DNA from: Eutreptiella sp. 'Long Island Sound 2002'
Lineage: Eukaryota; Euglenozoa; Euglenophyceae; Eutreptiales; Eutreptiaceae
NCBI GenBank assembly: GCA_964036045.1
Contig: OZ038388.1
Location: forward strand, 2,303,501 to 2,367,500
Length of the DNA stretch: 64,000 nt
Direction: 5' to 3'
Below the pieces are notes generated by a model, which saw only the letters and a program-made list of their open reading frames with translations, was not told the origin of the DNA and did no database searches. This document shows positions 22,480-32,316 of this stretch, piece by piece (the stretch's first letter is position 1; the number at the start of each line of letters is the position of its first letter). The position numbers and the translations under genes are program-made.

Positions 22480-23217
22480 AGATATCCGTGGTATATGCCA
22501 CGGGATACAACGCAGATATCCGTGGCATTTGGCACAAATATTATATCCATGGCATTCAGGCCCGAGGATATCCGCAGATATCCGTGGTATATGACCCGAG
22601 GATATTAGCGCGCAACCTTGCACACTCGCCATGAACACCCTTGCATAGGAGACACATGCACATGTGACAGCTAGCTAGGTCGTTGGCAACCACATGCATT
22701 CTTCTTGATGGGGTAATCACAACGGTAGCATTGCATTTCCTTTTTCACCTGCACTTCCTTTTTCACCCTTTTCTTTGGGTCGCTCTTCAAACATGGCCCG
22801 GGCAAACGGTGATGGAATGAGTGACAAATCCTGACTGATTGGGGCCTTGGCAGGTGTTGCCGGGGCTGCCCATAAACCAAAACGGTAGATCTCACACCAT
22901 ATACAATACTCTCCTTCTCATTGAGCTCATATGTAGATGGTTCCCTCTCAGTCAATTGCGTCCATGGGAAGGAGGCATACTCCTCCTCCGCAGTGAGATC
23001 AATGGTAATCCTTGCAGAGGATGGAGAGGGTGGCCGTTTCTTTGTTTTCTTCTCTGCTTTAGTTGGACTGAATTTGGTCGTTTTTGAGTTTTGGGGGAGT
23101 TGACCCCGGATATCTGCAGATATCCGGGAGATATCACCCGGGATATCACTGCTGCGATATCCCGGGTCATATACCACGGATATCTGCGGATATCCTCGGG
23201 CCTATGCCACGGATATA
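22480..23217. mobile_element. GATATC-palindrome cassette with terminal inverted repeats
   Basis: About 50 bp at 22,548-22,606 (GGCATTCAGGCCCGAGGATATCCGCAG at its start) are repeated inverted at 23,154-23,215. Between and beside them GATATC occurs about eleven times, often inside longer palindromes such as CGGATATCCG. The inverted repeats bracket one minus-strand ORF (22,671-23,177). The layout is that of a small non-autonomous element. No target duplication was identified. Confidence 0.55.
22671..23177 (-). CDS. Hypothetical basic protein with Cys-rich C-terminus
   Basis: 168 codons. The first about 30 residues are read from the terminal repeat. The middle is Lys/Ser/Pro-rich (TKAEKKTKKRPPSPSS) and then acidic (DLTAEEEYASF), and the end is KKEVQVKKEMQCYRCDYP.. 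with C-x2-C-x8-C-x-C, a possible zinc-binding knot. It could be nuclear or nucleic-acid-binding. No family recognised. It is the only long frame inside the GATATC cassette. Confidence 0.4.
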   Translation of the reverse strand: MVYDPGYRSSDIPGDISRISADIRGQLPQNSKTTKFSPTKAEKKTKKRPPSPSSARITIDLTAEEEYASFPWTQLTEREPSTYELNEKESIVYGVRSTVLVYGQPRQHLPRPQSVRICHSFHHRLPGPCLKSDPKKRVKKEVQVKKEMQCYRCDYPIKKNACGCQRPS

Positions 23218-23417
23218 AGTACATTGGTTTTGGATAAGATGCAGCGATAGCGATAGTTGTGGTGTAGACCCACAAAGTGTATGGTATTATACATTTTGTT
23301 TCTCGCTGTCACGGCTCATATGCATATGTGATCAGCTTGCTCTTTGCTTTGTGCCATCCAACTCCCTTGACAACGTGACTACTTTGGTCATTTTGGCCCG
23401 TGTGCATTCAAAAATGG

Positions 23418-23545
23418 GTTAATAGCCCGTTTTTTTTTTTGGCGGAAAAAACGGGTTATCGTCCTCAACCATAACCGGTTTCTCTACCAAAAAAAAAGGG
23501 CTATGGATTCAAAACCCGTTTTTTTCACCAAAAAACCGGGTTGTG
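23418..23545. repeat. Cluster of three hairpins with CCCGTTTTT / AAAAACGGG arms
   Basis: Three stems lie in a row: about 23,424-23,458, 23,468-23,505 and 23,511-23,543. Each has a T-rich left arm and an A-rich right arm capped by GGCG, TACC or CACC. A similar trio is at 42,620-42,715. It abuts the broken end of a YR-gene fragment (23,580-23,864). Confidence 0.6.
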
Positions 23546-23579
23546 GCATTTTTTTAGCACCGCGGCGATGTACCAAGGA

Positions 23580-23864
23580 AATTTCCATTTGTGGCCGTAC
23601 CCTCCTCGTCCCCAAGTGGCGTGCATGCTGAGGCATCCATTGGCTTGCCCAATGCTGCCCCCTTCCCTGTGCAACTGCCAAGTCACGGCAGCCGTTGCCG
23701 GTCGCGTCGGTCTTGGAAAAGACGAAAGCAGCAGGACAGGCTAGGCTTGTGGGTGCAGCTGCCCGAGCAGCAGTTTCCCGCCGAGTCGGCAGTGGGTCGG
23801 TGGGCTCGGGAGCGCCCGCACCCAACCGGGCAGCGCCCCCATCAGTCCAACCCCGGGCATTCAT
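23580..23864 (-). pseudogene. Tyrosine-recombinase ORF N-terminus, element H, truncated
   Basis: An open frame starts at 23,864, overlapping the end of the gag fragment by 23 nt, just as YR follows gag almost at once in element 1. It is Ala/Pro/Thr-rich (RRETAARAAAPTSLACPAAF), as at the YR N-termini elsewhere. No catalytic region remains, and it stops at the hairpin cluster. The assignment rests on position. Confidence 0.4.
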
Positions 23865-24136
23865 GAAACCAATGGTGTTTCACACCTCCCCCCGTATTCT
23901 TGCATGCCTGGCACGCCGTCACTGGAGCGCACGTCACATCCATTGGCTCCGCCCGAGGCTTCGTCGTGTACAGCGTGCGGTCTCCCTCGACCTTGGACTT
24001 CGCCTTCATGGCTGCCAGCCGTTGCGCCACCACCTCTTCCTCCGCGGCTCCTGTACAGCCTTGCGATCTCGCCGGCAGACTAGGCTCGTTGTCTTCCGTG
24101 TCTCGCTGGTCAACCGCCCCTTTGGGGTCAACACCC
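23842..24136 (-). pseudogene. Gag C-terminus of element H with zinc knuckle
   Basis: Ends ACQACKNTGGGVKHHWFHEC and TGA, a C-x2-C...H-x4-C knuckle like those in the other YR-element gags (element 1: PCKTCKGHGLIERHWVWNC). Upstream EVVAQRLAAMKAKSKVEG matches the element 1 gag. The frame joins exactly, across element 1, with the gag N-terminus ending at about 36,480. This gag is therefore split by the insertion of element 1. Confidence 0.65.
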
Positions 24137-24187
24137 CGTTTTACGAACAAAGCAAAACACAATTCAGGCATTTGTGGTTCCTCTCTG
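24137..24187 (-). repeat. Element 1 terminal repeat B2
   Basis: About 51 bp, nearly identical to B1 at 24,368-24,419, in the same orientation. The outer end is CGTAAAACG (minus strand), followed by host gag sequence. Confidence 0.7.
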
Positions 24188-24288
24188 TGCTGTACCATAA
24201 ACCACAAAGGCGTAATGACGCCATAGATACACATGCTGTTCGCTGGGTGGGCGGGCGGGCTCCCTGTCATTCCGGGTGGTTGGGCGGG

Positions 24289-24419
24289 CTTCCCCAGGCA
24301 AAATTTCAAAAACAAACTGGAACAAATAAGACAGACATACAAAACCCCAGTTAGCAAACCTAACAGTCGTTTTACGAACAAAGCAAAACACAATTGAGGC
24401 ATATTGTGGTTCCTCTCTG
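24289..24419 (-). repeat. Element 1 terminal repeats A2 (24,289-24,367) and B1 (24,368-24,419)
   Basis: A2 matches A1 in front of gag (36,393-36,473) over about 80 bp. B1 matches B2. They join at TTCGTAAAACG|ACTGTTAG on the minus strand. The A module contains TTTGCTAAC, TCTGTCTTATTTGTTCCAG and a 5' GTAAA(A)CG, which look like intron signals but recur as terminal repeats. Confidence 0.7.
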
Positions 24420-24485
24420 CTTATTTTTGTTCACCCTCCCATGGGTACAACCACATCACCTCTCATGGCCCTGCCCCTAAAAAAA

Positions 24486-25050
24486 TCAGGACAGCGGCTC
24501 AGCTGACCCTAGTGCCACTGCATCCAGGTTACAGGCTGCTCCCCGACGTCCTTGAGGGAAACCCAAAACCCATACTGGGGAGGGGACCCCAAGGAACGAT
24601 TGTAATGCCACGTGGCGGTCTGCAGCCCCTGCACAGGCATCCTGCATCCGCCCCTTCCACTGCGAGTCTATCTTGGAAAGGCTGTCAGCCGGGTTCAGGT
24701 CCCCCGGAACAAATTCCAGATACACCGAGCCCTCCAGGCGCTGGAGCAAGTAAAACAACCTCCGCAGGTGCCTGTTTTGGCGTCGGAGGCCTGCACTGGC
24801 CCTTAGGGAAGCGACCTGCTCTAAAGCCGAGGAATTATCCCCTATTAGACGCCACACAGGCCAGCCCACCCTGATGCAGAGCCCAACCCCACGAACCAGG
24901 GCCTCGAGCTCGGCCTCTTGCTGCGTCCGAACCCCCGGGGAGCAGGGGAACACCCGGCCACCCAAAGTTGGGCCCAAACACCGACTTTAAACTGGTCAAC
25001 ATCAAAAGGCAGCATCCACATACACGAGCCCCCCCCCCCCCCAAAGATGC
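24486..25050 (-). pseudogene. RNase H of element 1
   Basis: Minus strand: LVYVDAA (first catalytic Asp), then after a frameshift FDVDQFKVGVWAQLW, TQQEAELEALVRGVG (catalytic Glu), LIGDNSSALEQ (Asp), and the C-terminal VPGDLNPADSLSK typical of DIRS/PAT-type RNase H. It degrades the RNA strand during reverse transcription. Frame changes follow a run of 14 C at 25,029-25,042. The last 490 bases are one clean frame ending 67 bp before repeat B1, so no extra ORF follows RNase H here. Confidence 0.8.
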
Positions 25051-26500
25051 TAAGGGGGAGCAATACCTGTGGTCTCCAAGCCCTATAGGAAAGCAGGAGG
25101 CAGTGCAGGAGGCTCTGGACCAAAGACAGGGGGCAGTTCTGAAGCCAATTTGGCCCCCACTGACAGTGGGCCCACGAGCCACTCAAAAAGGGGGCGAATC
25201 CTAGTGTCGGGCGCAGGCTCCAAATAAAGCGGCCCAGGATACGACAGGCGTGTTTGCGGGTAAGGGGCAGCACCGCAGCCCGAATCCATAGGCCAAGCAA
25301 AGCAGCCCCCCCCCTGCCCCTTTGGGAAAACCCCCGCACCATTCCCTGAAAGCACCAGCCACTTCCCCAACCACTCAATCTCCGGGACCGGCTCCAGGAC
25401 ACTTTTAGTGCTAATGACAGCCCCCACCTTGCGCAGAGCATCGCACGGGCGCTGTGACACCGATCCTACCCTGGCTTTTCCATACCCAATGACCAAGAAA
25501 TCGTCTAAATACTGCAAGACCACGACACCACTGGTGTCCACAGACCCCGTCACAAAAGCAAGCACATATTGGCATATGACCGGCGAAAAACGCCAACCAA
25601 AAGGCAGGCAAGAAAATGTGTAAGATTTTCCGTCGATGCGCACTCTAAAGCTGTTTTTATAAGGCTCCGGCAAAGTCAACGACCAAAAGGCATTGGTAAG
25701 GTCGATGTGACAGGCCAAGAGGGGGGCGGCCGGTTCCGCTGAAAGACGTAAACTTTCAAGTTCACGCAGGACGGGGTCGTTCAGGTGGTCCAGACAGTGG
25801 GACCCCAGCGAAAGCCTTGGGAGGCCCATACTATGGGCCTGTATAAGGAAGGCAAGGTCCTCAACCGAGGGCAAACTAAAACGTGGCGGGCGAAAACGGT
25901 GGCACTTATTGAGGCGCACCAAATGCACAATCATGGACGCCTTCACGGCATTTTTGGGGATGGGGAACAGGTAGCCATTGGACCCCTGGTGACCCCCCCC
26001 CCCCTTCAGCACATTGCCGGAGGACTCCGTCCCTGACCAAGGCACGCGCCATAATGAGGCCCTTAGGGGAGATCTCTGGCATCTCCCCCATATCACGACT
26101 CGTCACGTCCTGAAAATCAAGCGGGGCAAGGAAATCACATAAAAACTCGGGGATGGGGATATTTCCCACCGGTCCCAACCCCCTATCCAACACAGAAGGG
26201 TCGAGGCTAAGGAGGACAGTGACCGGGGAGGTGGAATCCCGCAGCACACAGGACCACACATCCCCCCGCAGGGAGTCCAAGGCTGCGATTAGCTGGTCAT
26301 CTACATCCACCATACCTAGGTCCCTGGCCACCCTCCCCCCCTGGATGAATAGGAAACGGATGCGCCGGTGCAACAGGTCCCGTAGGCCCCGACTTAGCCT
26401 CAGGCCCATGGAAATTTCGTCCAGCCACCCCTGTCCTCGTTCCGACCGGATTAATCTCTCCACAGCCCTCTCCCGGGGGCATCCATCGTTTACCGGCGCC
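25050..26500 (-). pseudogene. Reverse transcriptase of element 1
   Basis: The N-terminal part in one frame (GLRDLLHRRIRFLF, DVWSCVLRDSTSPVTVLL) shifts at a 12-C run (25,993-26,004) into the 25,083-26,096 frame: LFPIPKNAVKASMIVHLV, FSLPSVEDL, HIDLTNAFWSL (motif A), LPFGWRFSPVICQ (motif B) and QYLDDFLVIG (motif C, both Asp present), then STKSVLEPVPEIEWLGK. A 9-C run at 25,306-25,314 shifts to LTRKHACRILGRFIWSLRP (thumb). Catalytic residues are intact. Only frameshifts at homopolymers disable it. It belongs to the DIRS-like/YR retrotransposon RTs by motif B (LPFGW+FSP). Confidence 0.85.
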
Positions 26501-27060
26501 GCCGGCTGCACGTCGGGCCAGCGTCGCCAGGTGCTTGGCCCCGAGATCCGCTGTGGTTTGGGGCCGTGTCCTCCATGTCGTGAAACCCCGGGGTCGTCCT
26601 TGGAACTGTCCACCCCCTCGAAGTTGTCCGGAGGCTTGCGCTCCTCCACCGGCGTCACGCTGTCGCGGGGGACCCATCTCCACGTCCTGTTCCTCATCGA
26701 CGTCGATGGGACTCTCCTTGGAAGTAACCGGGGTTTCTGGTGGCCCGCCGCCAGCCCTACCCCGTGTCGGCATCGGGTCCACGGACCTCCTGCCCCCGGG
26801 AGGCTCGACTTCTTGTGGGGCTCCTGTTCCTGTGACTCCTTCGGAGACCGTGCGTCGAGATTTGCGGCCTCCTCTCTCTTGGCGCCCTGCGCCGATCGTC
26901 CGTACCGCTGCGGCTTTCCCCTTTTCGGCCCCGCCCTCTCCTCCCGCGGGTCGTGTCCTCTTGGCTTCTGCCGGGGATGTTCGGACTTTCTCGTCATTTT
27001 CGAAGAGCTCCACGAGGCTGACCGGCCACAGGTCCCTGATATCGGTTCTTCTCCAGCGGA
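26500..27060 (-). pseudogene. Gly/Pro/Arg-rich linker between YR and RT, element 1
   Basis: The YR frame stays open to 26,297 but codes low-complexity sequence (GGEGGAEKGKAAA, PIDVDEEQDVEMGPP). A similar proline-rich tail follows the YR of the 38-39-kb element. The plus-strand 435-codon frame here is its antisense shadow. Confidence 0.5.
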
Positions 27061-28033
27061 TTCCTTCAGTGGCTGGCCAAGGCAGTCGCGTAGTCTGCAC
27101 ACCGTCAAATTCGTCGGGGGGAGACACGTACAGGTGAGCAATTTTGATGTTGTGCCATCTACCCCACCACAGGAGGTGCCTCCACGGAAGTCCCAACCAC
27201 CGGAGCTAGGTGGCGCCCGCTCGTCTCCAGGCATGCCACCTGGCCTCTCCTCTGTCGGTCCCCTGCAAGAGCTTGGCCATACCCAGTTCGAGATCCGCTG
27301 CTCGTCCCAATGCTGGCGCCTCACCACGTGCGATCCTCCGGAGCCACGTAGCCCATGCCTGCGCGTATGGCCCCAGTCGTCTCGTGATCTGGCGATGGTC
27401 TCGTTTGATCCCCTGGTACGTGATTCCCACCTTGGAGATGTTCGATCGGCGAAGCTATGATATTTCTCCAACTCCGCAGAGCGTGGCGAAGGATAGGACC
27501 GCTGCGGCATAGATTCTCCACTCCCCCACCCTGGAGCATGATTCGGCCATGAGCTGGACTAGGTCGGGCCCTCCCAACTGTCGCTGTCCCGGGGAATCCA
27601 CTGCCGCCTTGGAAATTCTCCACAGCTTGTCCCACTGCAAGGGGGGGGTCCACCCCAAGGTAGCCACTGCCTTGAGGGCGGATATGCATCCTCTGGCCGC
27701 CGCCGCCTTCTGGCCGTGGGCAAACATGGAGAGCAGGACCTTTTCCGCCAACGTCTGCATGTCCCTTGGCTGGACAGCCCCCCCGAACTGGGCAAATCGT
27801 CGAAGGTGGCTCGTGTAGGTCCTTCGCGTCGATGGCCGCCACGTTGAAACCAGCCAGGCCGCTGGGCACTCCGTGGGGTCGGTCTCTCCCAAGATTTGCC
27901 ATGCATCCACCACCGCCGGCCAGTCGATGACGCCTTGGGAAGCCACAGGGGTGGGTGCCAGCACAGGCCCCCTCTTTCGGAAGCGGTCCAGCCGTTGTAG
28001 CATTGATGTCGCGTCCACCGGCTGGGCCGCCAA
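27060..28033 (-). pseudogene. Tyrosine recombinase of element 1
   Basis: One frame interrupted by TAG at 27,455-27,457 and TAG at 27,206-27,208. The N-terminal core-binding part (STRRTYTSHLRRFAQFGG, AAAARGCISALKAV) is followed by the catalytic domain: AAVLSFATLCGVGEIS, VGITYQGIKRDHR, RWHAWRRAGAT (His-x-x-Arg), LLWWGRW and the candidate nucleophile Tyr in KIAHLYVSP. The first catalytic Arg seems replaced by Gly (CGVGE versus LRVGE in the 38-kb copy). Such recombinases insert a circular DNA copy at short identical cores. It begins 7 bp after the gag stop. Confidence 0.8.
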
Positions 28034-28039
28034 ATCCCG

Positions 28040-28728
28040 TCACTCCAGTCTGGGGCAGTTCCATACCCAGTGCCTCTCGATGAGCCCGTGACCTTTGCAC
28101 GTTTTACAGGGCCCGACTGGGGCGGAGTCTGATCGCACCGACTCTCCTTTATGGACCTCGAAATACTCAACCCCACCCACCATTTTGAAACGACGTCGCA
28201 TGACCTTTTTGAGGCGTGCCCCCGCCGTACTCAGGCCCGAGGTGAAGTCAGGGTCCGCGGACGCTTGTTTAGAGGAAGTTGAGTCTGACTCGTAGCGCTC
28301 CTTGTAACAGTGGACGGAGGACCACACCAGCAGCCACAAAGCCTCCACCATGAGCACCGCAGAGCTGTTCAAGGACAACACCGGGGGGGGGGGGTGTGCC
28401 TGAGCTGTCATCCATGGGGGCGTCCCCTGCCGAATCTCCAGTCCCCACCACCTCAGTCCATACCGTGGTGTCTTTCTTCTGGTCGTCCGAGAGGTTGAAG
28501 AGGAGGGGCTTCTGCGCCTGGTCATCCCACTTGGGGGTCATTCTCATGGCATCTAGCGGCAGGGCTTCCTTGAGGATCGTGCATTTGAGGCAGTACAGGA
28601 CCCTGGTGACCCATTGAGGGTGGTTCCATACCAAGGCCAACTCATGTAACTCCTTGAGGCACAGGGGTGGCACAGACTTTTCCGACCGCGTGGGGGCTTC
28701 CGATAGACTGTTGACCTTCTCCGTGAGG
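28040..28728 (-). pseudogene. Gag C-terminal part of element 1, with zinc knuckle
   Basis: Reads LTEKVNSLSEAPTRSEK, NHPQWVTRVLYCLK and LFNLSDDQKKDTTVW, then shifts frame at a run of 12 G (28,383-28,394) into SAVLMVEALWLLVWSSVH, KKVMRRRFKMVGG and PCKTCKGHGLIERHWVWNC with TGA. The knuckle is C-x2-C-x9-H-x4-C. The N-terminal part lies at 36,038-36,392, with element 2 interrupting. Gag forms the particle in which reverse transcription takes place. Confidence 0.7.
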
Positions 28729-28813
28729 GATTCCCCCCTTACCTCCTGACATCCACAGCTCATACATACAGAAACATGAAACCAACACTGATGCTTGCTC
28801 GTTCACTGGCGCG
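28729..28813 (-). repeat. Element 2 terminal repeat B2
   Basis: About 85 bp, roughly 93 percent like B1 at 29,001-29,085, in the same orientation. It ends GATTCCCCCCTTACC... at the boundary with the element 1 gag. Confidence 0.75.
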
Positions 28814-28909
28814 TGTAGACTCGTGTGCCGTGGATCTATGATACACTTCTCCATGATTGCATCAATGGTGTCCCTGAGGTGTGCGTTAAGTGTCCGGGCG
28901 GGTGGGTGG

Positions 28910-29085
28910 GCCCCAAAAACTTTAAAAGATTATATAGTGACAGTGCATATGAGTGGTATTATGGGGTGACTCCTGTGATTCGCCTAAAGGCGAATCCCTT
29001 GATTCCCCCCTTACCCCCTGACATCCAGAGCTCATACATACACAAACACAAAACCAACACTGATGCTTGCTCCTTCACTGGCGCG
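28910..29085 (-). repeat. Element 2 terminal repeats A2 (28,910-29,003) and B1 (29,001-29,085)
   Basis: A2 matches A1 (35,957-36,037) with TATAGTGACAGTGCATATGAG and TATTATGGGGTGA in common. Its outer end holds the hairpin ATTCGCC-TAAA-GGCGAAT (28,978-28,995), conserved with one mismatch in A1. Confidence 0.75.
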
Positions 29086-29373
29086 CCAGGCCCGAAGGGC
29101 ACCGTAGGTCATCTCTGACTCTCACACCAAGCTGAGGCTCTCGTGGCTACAATATATGTGGGCGTGCCCGCTCTCTACAGCATACACTGCTGTCTCATCC
29201 ATCGCACTTGCGAGGGGAGCTCCCTTTTATATACCCTGGGCATGATCATGCTTTGTTTGCACACATGCGCCCCCCCCCCCCCCTCCCGCAGCACTACTCC
29301 TTCCTTACTCTGATTCTGGAACGCCATGGACGGCCCGTGCAGGAGTGACAGTCAACGTCTTGCCAGCCTCTCA

Positions 29374-30048
29374 TCAGTTGGAGTCCTCTTGTTCCAGATC
29401 GTCCTTCACAAGCTTGAAAACATCCTTTATGAGGTCAGCTTTGCCGTTGAGGGTGACTCTTTGCACGGCTGTGGCATGGTGGGTGAAGGACATCGTCAGC
29501 CTGACTCCTGGTGCCAATCGCAGCTCGTGGCGGACGAGGTAAAGGTGGCGTTGGGTTTGGTCCTTGCCCTTCTCAACAGGCTCGACTCGTGCCATTGCAC
29601 ACCGCGCCTGGGCGCGGCGCGTGATCCAACCTACGAAAGTCTGCCAGGCGTTGTGGAGGTCCCGTTCTGGCACTGGCCGGCACAACACTATTTCGAAGGA
29701 CTGCCCGGTCATCGCCCCCAGGCGATATTTGGGCTGTTCTGCATTGAGGTGTCCTTCCGCTCTCTCCGCCCTCCGTCGCAGCGTGCACGCCTTCTGCGCC
29801 AGTTTGCCTTCGGGGCCCCGTGATCCTCGTGGGCGCTTCGATCCCAACTTCTCCGCGTCATGGAACTCCTCCTCATGTCGGTCTCCCCACTCAGACATGT
29901 TCCCAGGGCCTGCTACAGCAAAAGAGAGGACACGCAAGCCATCGCTCATGCGAGGATTCTTTCCCCCTCTGCTACAGACGAACTGACCCAAAGCTCTGCA
30001 CAAGGTGCAGCTCCCCGCACAGCGCACCCCACTTATTTGCCGCCTCAA
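29374..30048 (-). CDS. Extra 3' ORF of element 2, unknown function
   Basis: Clean 224-codon frame that overlaps the RNase H end by 77 nt and stops about 290 bp before B1. Composition is protein-like: charged N-half (HEEEFHDAEKLGSKRPRG), helix-rich middle (QKACTLRRRAERAEGHL), then FEIVLCRPVPERDLHNAW and HLYLVRHELRLAPGVRLTM. Not recognised. It is not the methyltransferase (DAM-like) or hydrolase ORF of known DIRS/Ngaro elements by any motif I can see. A possibly related tail occurs after the RNase H at 41.26-41.52 kb. Confidence 0.55.
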   Translation of the reverse strand: MRRQISGVRCAGSCTLCRALGQFVCSRGGKNPRMSDGLRVLSFAVAGPGNMSEWGDRHEEEFHDAEKLGSKRPRGSRGPEGKLAQKACTLRRRAERAEGHLNAEQPKYRLGAMTGQSFEIVLCRPVPERDLHNAWQTFVGWITRRAQARCAMARVEPVEKGKDQTQRHLYLVRHELRLAPGVRLTMSFTHHATAVQRVTLNGKADLIKDVFKLVKDDLEQEDSN

Positions 30049-30545
30049 CCTTTGTCCTGGTAATGCTTGCGGGTGTCAGATCTGGCAATCGGGATACAAC
30101 ATCAGCAGGCATGCGCGCGGTATCAACCCAGACAACATTCAAGACCATGCCCGTGTGCCACAACAAGTTCCAAAGAGCACGGAGTATCTTCACTTGCGCA
30201 CATGCCCTCGTCGACGCCCTCATATTGGCCGCACTGTAGCAGGCCGCCGTATTGTCCACAAACAAGGAGACCCTGTGCCACTTCTGCGTCACCGCAAACC
30301 TACAGGCACGTAGGACACCGCTGAGCTCTGCCTGTTGTTGGTTCTTGGCTAGGATCTTTCGCGTTCGCATGACTCCATTCCGTCCAGAGATACCCAGGCG
30401 GTACCCTCCAGGAGCTTCCGCCGCATCCACCGACAAGAATGGTGCAAATCCAAAGTGCCTAGGCATAGGGTCAACCGTGGCTGGTACATACGAGATTGCG
30501 AGCGCATCGAACAGCGCGGATATCAGGGCCGGGCTCGGGCGGTGC
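29972..30545 (-). pseudogene. RNase H of element 2
   Basis: GFAPFLSVDAAEAPGGYRLG (Asp), AKNQQQAELSGVLRA (Glu), LFVDNTAACYSAA (Asp), and VVWVDTARMPADVVSRLPDL with the final Asp of the usual NPADxxSR motif kept. The frame from 30,545 to 29,972 has no stop and may be functional as a domain. Its upstream join to the RT is broken by the inverted segment. Confidence 0.8.
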
Positions 30546-30825
30546 TGAAAGCGATGATGTCCCCATCGGAACCTATGCGCCTGCGTATCTCCACCAAATC
30601 TTGCCTCAAGCCACATCGGAATGTCCTGTGGCTGGGAAAAGTATTCGACCTGGCTAAAGGGGAGGTGCGAAACACCGACAAGATGCTCACCAAGTGCTTG
30701 GGGATTGCCATCAAAACGGCCTGCTCGCCTATATCTCCAAAGGTGGCGGAACGGGTCACGGGAAAAATGCAATGGGCGTTCGGACCACGAAAGGGGGTTA
30801 CCCTATTTCTACAGGGATGGCTTTG
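30545..30825 (+). pseudogene. Inverted RT thumb segment of element 2
   Basis: On the plus strand this segment reads LRISTKSCLKPHRNVLWLGK, then SPKVAERVTGKMQWAFGPRK and LFLQGWL. That is the region that should directly follow the YLDD palm, matching STKSVLEPVPEIEWLGK of element 1 and SPKSTLEPVTRLVWLGK at 40.2 kb. Palm and RNase H on either side are on the minus strand, so only about 280 bp are flipped. Confidence 0.75.
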
Positions 30826-32132
30826 CCATCAAGAATGCCGCCAGCCGTGGACCCACACTGTCCATACACTCCCTGTCAGGTGACAAGATCAGGACATCAT
30901 CCAAATAATGGAAACGATGGATGTCGAGCCCCACCGCGTGGTTGTCAAAGAACTCCCTCAACAACGCCGCCAACGTGTCTTGTGCCAGTACCGGGGAAAA
31001 TTTCCACCCAAACGGGAGGCAGTGGAAGTGCGCCCCCTGTATGCGAAACAGTCCCCTATGCTTAGCCGGGATTAGCAGGCTCCAGTAGAAGTTGGATATG
31101 TCCAAGGTGATGCCCCACAATGGCGCTCCTCGGTGTATCTCCCGTTGGATGGTCTGAAAGACTATGTGAATGGACGGAAGCTTGACCTTGCGCAACGGTA
31201 CCTTCGAGCAGTCATTCAGATTTTCGCATGTCAATGATGAACGAGCACTTCACATCATTTTTGGGTTTAACGAACGCCGCCACATTGTCCGTGAGGTCTT
31301 CCCACTCACGGGCTCCCAAACACCCAGGGTCACGACACAGGAACCCATCATCCACCAGCACTCCAATCATGCGCCTGGTGTGTAATGACGGTTGCCACAC
31401 ATCGAATCTCCCACAATCCGGCCCCGACTTCCAACTCCGTATATCTCAGATGAGGCGCGTCGGGATGTTTGCGTTCCACACATCCAAGGGGATATCCAGG
31501 CTGCCCCTCTCTCCAAGGCCCGCAACAATCATTCCTTTTGAGATGCCTCCCGATGGGCCATCTCCATCATACCCGTCGTAGTCCTGACCTAGTAAGTCCC
31601 AGGTAAGCTCATGCAGTGCTTCCATGTGGCCTAAGATTTTTTCTAGGTGTGCCTGTCCACCGTCCACATCTCTCATGCGTTCCTGCGCTCTGAGGATTAC
31701 CGCAAGCGCGGCCCGGAAAAGCTCATTCCGCGGGACATCCGAAACCTGCTCAACCCGTCTCGATGCCGACCACGCACATGACCGCGCCCGCCTATATGCG
31801 ACCCATGCTCCTGCTGCACGCCGTCCTCCAACACCCATGAGTGATTTCATCCTTCGTGGTTTGTGTTGCCCATCCACCTTGTTGCCGGGTGATACATGCA
31901 TCGACTCCCTGCCCTCTCCCACTACCCCACAGCCCGTCCGGCCAGCCGCCTCCTCATGCGCTGCGTCTCCTCTTACCCCTCCTGCCATCGGCCTTCCGAG
32001 GTGAGGGGCCGTCCGAGGATGACCCAGTGCATGTGGAATCTCCAGAGTCGCTCTCCGGAGTGTCCCCCTCAGGGATATCGTAGGCGTCAGGTGCCCAGAA
32101 TTCCGTGCATCGCCTGGTTGCTGTTCCCGCAA
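30809..32132 (-). pseudogene. Reverse transcriptase palm and N-terminus of element 2
   Basis: The 31,446-32,132 frame gives the N-terminal extension (LFRAALAVILRAQERM, LGHMEALHEL, ISKGMIVAGLGERG). 31,212-31,400 gives VAAFVKPKNDVKCSFIIDMR. After a frameshift, 30,809-31,234 gives VPLRKVKLPSIH, GITLDISNFYWSL (motif A), LPFGWKFSPVLAQ (motif B) and FHYLDDVLIL (motif C, intact). Several frameshifts disable the gene. It is cut from its thumb by the 280-bp inversion. Confidence 0.8.
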
Positions 32133-32316
32133 TCCATGGCTTCCCCTTGAGGTAATTGGGGGTGTGAAGCAACGGATACTCAGCTACCATATGACCCCCA
32201 TGACACAGGTCATAGGTCATCGCCAACAACATTGTTCTGCTGCACTGCAGCACTGTTTGTTCACAGACATAGCATTGTTCGCAAGTCACCTCACTCTGCC
32301 CTCCCCATGGCCCCGA

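Noticed and set aside
26153-27460. 435-codon plus-strand frame
   Set aside because: Antisense to the YR and linker of element 1, with no motif of its own and explained by GC-rich composition.
25906-27510. 534-codon minus-strand frame taken as one protein
   Set aside because: Only its C-terminal third is RT-related; the rest is an out-of-frame reading of the YR and linker.
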